17,816 nucleotides of DNA from JBEBXQ01 sp040391535 (lineage in GTDB: Bacteria > Bacteroidota > Bacteroidia > Cytophagales > Spirosomataceae): positions 1 through 17,816 of the forward strand of contig JBEBXQ010000101.1 of assembly GCA_040391535.1 (NCBI GenBank), given 5' to 3'. The position numbers and the translations under genes were made by a program. Shown here one piece after another: positions 15,078-17,816 of this stretch. The notes below the pieces were generated by a model. That model made no database searches and was not told the origin of the DNA. It saw only the letters and a program-made list of their open reading frames with translations. Positions within the stretch are counted from its first letter, which is position 1, and each line of letters starts with the position of its first letter.

Positions 15078-15334
15078 GGGTAGAAAGTTTCAAATTCACG
15101 CATCACAACAGCATTTACCCGCAGAGACGTCTGTTCCTCTTTTTAGCGACATATTTATATTCCTATTAATTACTACAATAGTTAAATATAAATATTTACA
15201 TTTTAGATCAAAAACCGGAACGGTAGGAAATACATGGTAAGTCACTTAATTATATTGAATCTAAACTACTTCAAATCCATGATGAACTTATACAAAAACG
15301 GGTTAAAAGCCCCAGAACATACATTGAAATTTCT

Positions 15335-15342
15335 TAATTTTG
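15335..15342 (+). promoter_or_regulatory. -7 box of aconitase
   Basis: TAATTTTG matches TAnnTTTG and lies 48 bases before the aconitase ATG. No TTG is found 17-23 bases upstream, so only half of the promoter is recognisable. Confidence 0.4.
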
Positions 15343-15390
15343 TAGCATAAATAAATAACGTATTAAAAATTACGTATTCACAAATAGATT

Positions 15391-17661
15391 ATGGCATTTG
15401 ACTTTGAAATGATTAAGGGCGTTTATGCCCGGCTCGGGGAAAGAGTGGAAGCAGCCCGCAAGATTGTTGGACGGCCGCTGACGCTGTCTGAGAAAATTCT
15501 GTATGCTCACCTTTCCGAAGGAACTGCAACACAAGCTTACGAAAGAGGTAAAGCTTACGTTGATTTTGCTCCCGACCGCGTAGCAATGCAGGATGCAACA
15601 GCACAGATGGCCTTGTTGCAGTTTATGCAGGCTGGCCGTCCTCAGGTAGCTGTTCCTTCCACTGTTCACTGCGATCACCTTATCCAGGCTGAAGTCGGTG
15701 CAGAACAGGATCTTGAAAATGCAAAAAACAAGAATAAGGAAGTATATGATTTCCTGGCTTCTGTATCTAATAAATATGGCATTGGTTTCTGGAAACCAGG
15801 TGCCGGGATCATCCACCAGGTAGTACTGGAAAACTACGCATTTCCGGGCGGTATGATGATCGGTACCGATTCTCACACACCCAATGCCGGTGGTTTGGGA
15901 ATGGTAGCCATTGGTGTAGGTGGTGCTGATGCCAGTGATGTAATGTCAGGCCTGGCATGGGAGCTTAAAATGCCTAAACTGATTGGTGTAAAACTGACAG
16001 GCAAGCTCAGCGGATGGGCGGCCCCTAAAGATGTGATCCTTTGGGTAGCGGGTCAGCTGACCGTGAAAGGCGGAACAGGCTTTATTGTTGAATATTTCGG
16101 AGAAGGTGCTGAAAGCCTTTCAGGAACCGGAAAAGGAACCATCTGTAACATGGGTGCTGAAATCGGAGCTACTACTTCAATTTTTGCCTATGACGAGAAA
16201 ATGGCCGCGTATCTGCGCTCCACTGACCGTACCGATATTGCCGATGCCGCTGATGCCGTTAAGAAGGATCTTCGCGCAGATGAAGAAGTTTATGCCAATC
16301 CTGCCGCTTATTACGATCAGATCATCGAACTGGATCTGTCAACGCTGGAACCACACGTAAACGGACCGTTTACACCGGATCTGGCATGGCCGCTTTCCAA
16401 GTTTGCCACTGCCGTGAAAGAAAACGGATGGCCTGAAGAATTATCTGTAGGACTGATCGGTTCCTGTACCAACTCTTCTTATGAGGATATCAGCCGCGCT
16501 GCCTCACTGGCACAGCAGGCAGTTGACAAAAAACTGAAAGTTACTTCTGAATATACCATTACTCCGGGTTCTGAGCAGGTTCGCTTTACGGTAGAACGTG
16601 ACGGTTTCCTTAATACTTTCGCGCAAATCGGTGGTGTGGTACTGGCCAACGCCTGCGGACCGTGTATCGGCCAATGGGCGCGTCATGGTGCCGAAAAAGG
16701 AGAGAAAAACTCTATCATCACCTCTTTCAACCGGAACTTCTCGAAGCGTGCTGATGGTAACCCTAATACGCACTCATTTGTAGCGTCACCTGAAATCGTA
16801 ACCGCGCTTGCCATTGCAGGCCGCCTTACTTTTGACCCGCGCAGAGATAAACTGGTGAACACCGACGGCCAGGAAGTGGTTCTTGACGAGCCTACCGGCT
16901 TTGAATTACCTCCGAGAGGATTTGACGTGGAAGATGCCGGATACCAGGCCCCTGCCGAAGACGGCAGCCAGGTACAGGTGCTTGTCAGCCCTACTTCAGA
17001 GCGTCTGCAATTACTTGATCCTTTCAAGGAATGGGAAGGTACCGACCTGAAAGGTCTGAAACTGCTGATCAAAGCAAAAGGAAAATGTACTACTGACCAT
17101 ATCTCTATGGCTGGCCCATGGCTGAGATACCGTGGCCACCTGGATAACATTTCCAATAACATGCTGATTGGTGCGGTTAACTTCTATAATGAAAAAACCA
17201 ACACCGTTAAAAATCAGATAACCGGTGAATACGGTGAAGTTCCGGCCACGCAACGTGCTTACAAAGCCGTTGGTATTGGCAGTATTGTTGTCGGTGATGA
17301 AAACTACGGTGAAGGTTCATCAAGAGAGCATGCCGCCATGGAGCCCCGTTTCCTTGGAGTACGTGCTATTCTTGTAAAATCATTTGCCCGTATTCACGAA
17401 ACCAACCTGAAAAAACAGGGTATGCTTGCGCTTACATTTGCCAATCCGGCTGATTATGATAAAATCCGGGAAGATGATGTAATCGACATCACAGGCCTGA
17501 CCGGGTTTGCGCCTGAAAAACAGCTTACTATTGTATTGAACCATGCTGACGGTACTACCGAGCAGTTCCAGGTTAATCATACTTACAACCAGCAGCAGAT
17601 CGAATGGTTCAAAGCAGGTTCTGCCTTGAATATTATCCGCAAGTCCGTTGTAAATGCATAG
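15391..17661 (+). CDS. acn: Aconitate hydratase, mitochondrial type
   Basis: This [4Fe-4S] enzyme interconverts citrate and isocitrate in the TCA cycle. At 756 residues it is the size of mitochondrial aconitase and clearly shorter than bacterial AcnA (about 890) and AcnB (about 865). Mitochondrial-like aconitase is known from Bacteroides. The cluster cysteines are visible as GSCTNSSYED and ANACGPCIGQW. Substrate-site segments include TVHCDHL, MIGTDSHTPNAGGLG, FNRNFSKRADGN and, in the swivel domain, GDENYGEGSSREHAAMEPR with the conserved Ser-Arg pair. The start ATG at 15391 is the only reasonable one, since MAFDFEMIK leads straight into the conserved region. The gene is monocistronic, with its own -7-like box upstream and a terminator downstream. 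Confidence 0.96.
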   Translation: MAFDFEMIKGVYARLGERVEAARKIVGRPLTLSEKILYAHLSEGTATQAYERGKAYVDFAPDRVAMQDATAQMALLQFMQAGRPQVAVPSTVHCDHLIQAEVGAEQDLENAKNKNKEVYDFLASVSNKYGIGFWKPGAGIIHQVVLENYAFPGGMMIGTDSHTPNAGGLGMVAIGVGGADASDVMSGLAWELKMPKLIGVKLTGKLSGWAAPKDVILWVAGQLTVKGGTGFIVEYFGEGAESLSGTGKGTICNMGAEIGATTSIFAYDEKMAAYLRSTDRTDIADAADAVKKDLRADEEVYANPAAYYDQIIELDLSTLEPHVNGPFTPDLAWPLSKFATAVKENGWPEELSVGLIGSCTNSSYEDISRAASLAQQAVDKKLKVTSEYTITPGSEQVRFTVERDGFLNTFAQIGGVVLANACGPCIGQWARHGAEKGEKNSIITSFNRNFSKRADGNPNTHSFVASPEIVTALAIAGRLTFDPRRDKLVNTDGQEVVLDEPTGFELPPRGFDVEDAGYQAPAEDGSQVQVLVSPTSERLQLLDPFKEWEGTDLKGLKLLIKAKGKCTTDHISMAGPWLRYRGHLDNISNNMLIGAVNFYNEKTNTVKNQITGEYGEVPATQRAYKAVGIGSIVVGDENYGEGSSREHAAMEPRFLGVRAILVKSFARIHETNLKKQGMLALTFANPADYDKIREDDVIDITGLTGFAPEKQLTIVLNHADGTTEQFQVNHTYNQQQIEWFKAGSALNIIRKSVVNA

Positions 17662-17702
17662 TCAAAACAGGTTTATATTACCTGCTCATTGTTAATGATC
17701 AA

Positions 17703-17737
17703 AAAAGGGGATGTCATCTGGCATCCTCTTTTGCTTT
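17703..17737 (+). terminator. Rho-independent terminator of aconitase
   Basis: An 11-bp stem (17703-17713 with 17722-17732, one G-U pair) with an 8-base loop ends in CTCTTTTGCTTT, 41 bases after the stop codon. The 3' arm closely resembles that of the PolX/topA terminator. Confidence 0.85.
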
Positions 17738-17816
17738 ACCGGAATACCGGATCTGATAAAATGCTGTTTAACATTGAATAATATGTTGTAATTTAGCCTT
17801 TACTCTCTGTATTAAC

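Larger units (their letters stand above)
15026..15390. other. Divergent promoter region between topA and aconitase
   Basis: A 365-base AT-rich stretch between two divergent genes. It holds a -7-like box for each gene and no plausible ORF. An ACGTATT direct repeat (15358-15364 and 15372-15378) lies in the aconitase leader, with no known meaning. Confidence 0.6.

Noticed and set aside
15358..15378. ACGTATT direct repeat in the aconitase leader
   Set aside because: Seven-base repeats in AT-rich sequence are common by chance. No symmetry or conservation can be judged here.

Overview
The window looks like ordinary chromosome from a member of the Bacteroidota, most likely a Cytophagales bacterium (a Dyadobacter-like Spirosomataceae is my guess from memory of protein style, not a search result). 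The signs are: TAnnTTTG-type -7 promoter boxes in place of sigma70 -10 boxes, very few Shine-Dalgarno sequences, a short Bacteroidota-type arginine decarboxylase, a mitochondrial-type aconitase, a cysteine-poor TopA, and XerD next to a type II dehydroquinase. No tRNA, rRNA, CRISPR array, insertion sequence, prophage or recognisable defence system was seen.

Layout. 1-219: C-terminal end of a gene that enters from the left, possibly a periplasmic ligand-binding protein. 228-1520: hemL, closed by a strong terminator. 1581-1823: gene-free, with one orphan hairpin. 3903-1824 (minus): tight operon aroQ, a SerC-like class V aminotransferase, and marC. 4064-4960: xerD, ending 2 bp from the convergent hotdog-fold gene (4963-5466, minus). 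5557-7138: hemE and a GmhB-like HAD phosphatase, 1 bp apart. 7260-7135 (minus): a 41-residue putative lipoprotein whose stop overlaps the stop of the phosphatase gene. 8810-7323 (minus): speA-type arginine decarboxylase. 10106-8943 (minus): secreted alpha/beta-hydrolase of the acetyl-xylan-esterase kind. 10107-10749: the largest gene-free stretch, with a 16-bp palindrome and a degenerate repeat module. 10750-12462: PolX/PHP protein. 15025-12515 (minus): topA. 15391-17661: aconitase, followed by a terminator.

How the genes work together. Most are housekeeping: tetrapyrrole synthesis (hemL and hemE, not adjacent), the shikimate pathway (aroQ), polyamine synthesis (speA), the TCA cycle (acn), and DNA topology, chromosome resolution and repair (topA, xerD, PolX-like). 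I found no convincing undescribed multi-gene system. The points most worth a second look are: a PolX-family protein with an apparently complete PHP site but an eroded polymerase site; a GmhB-like phosphatase lacking the zinc-binding cysteines; the tiny CPAY lipoprotein; and the repeat module between the esterase and PolX genes.
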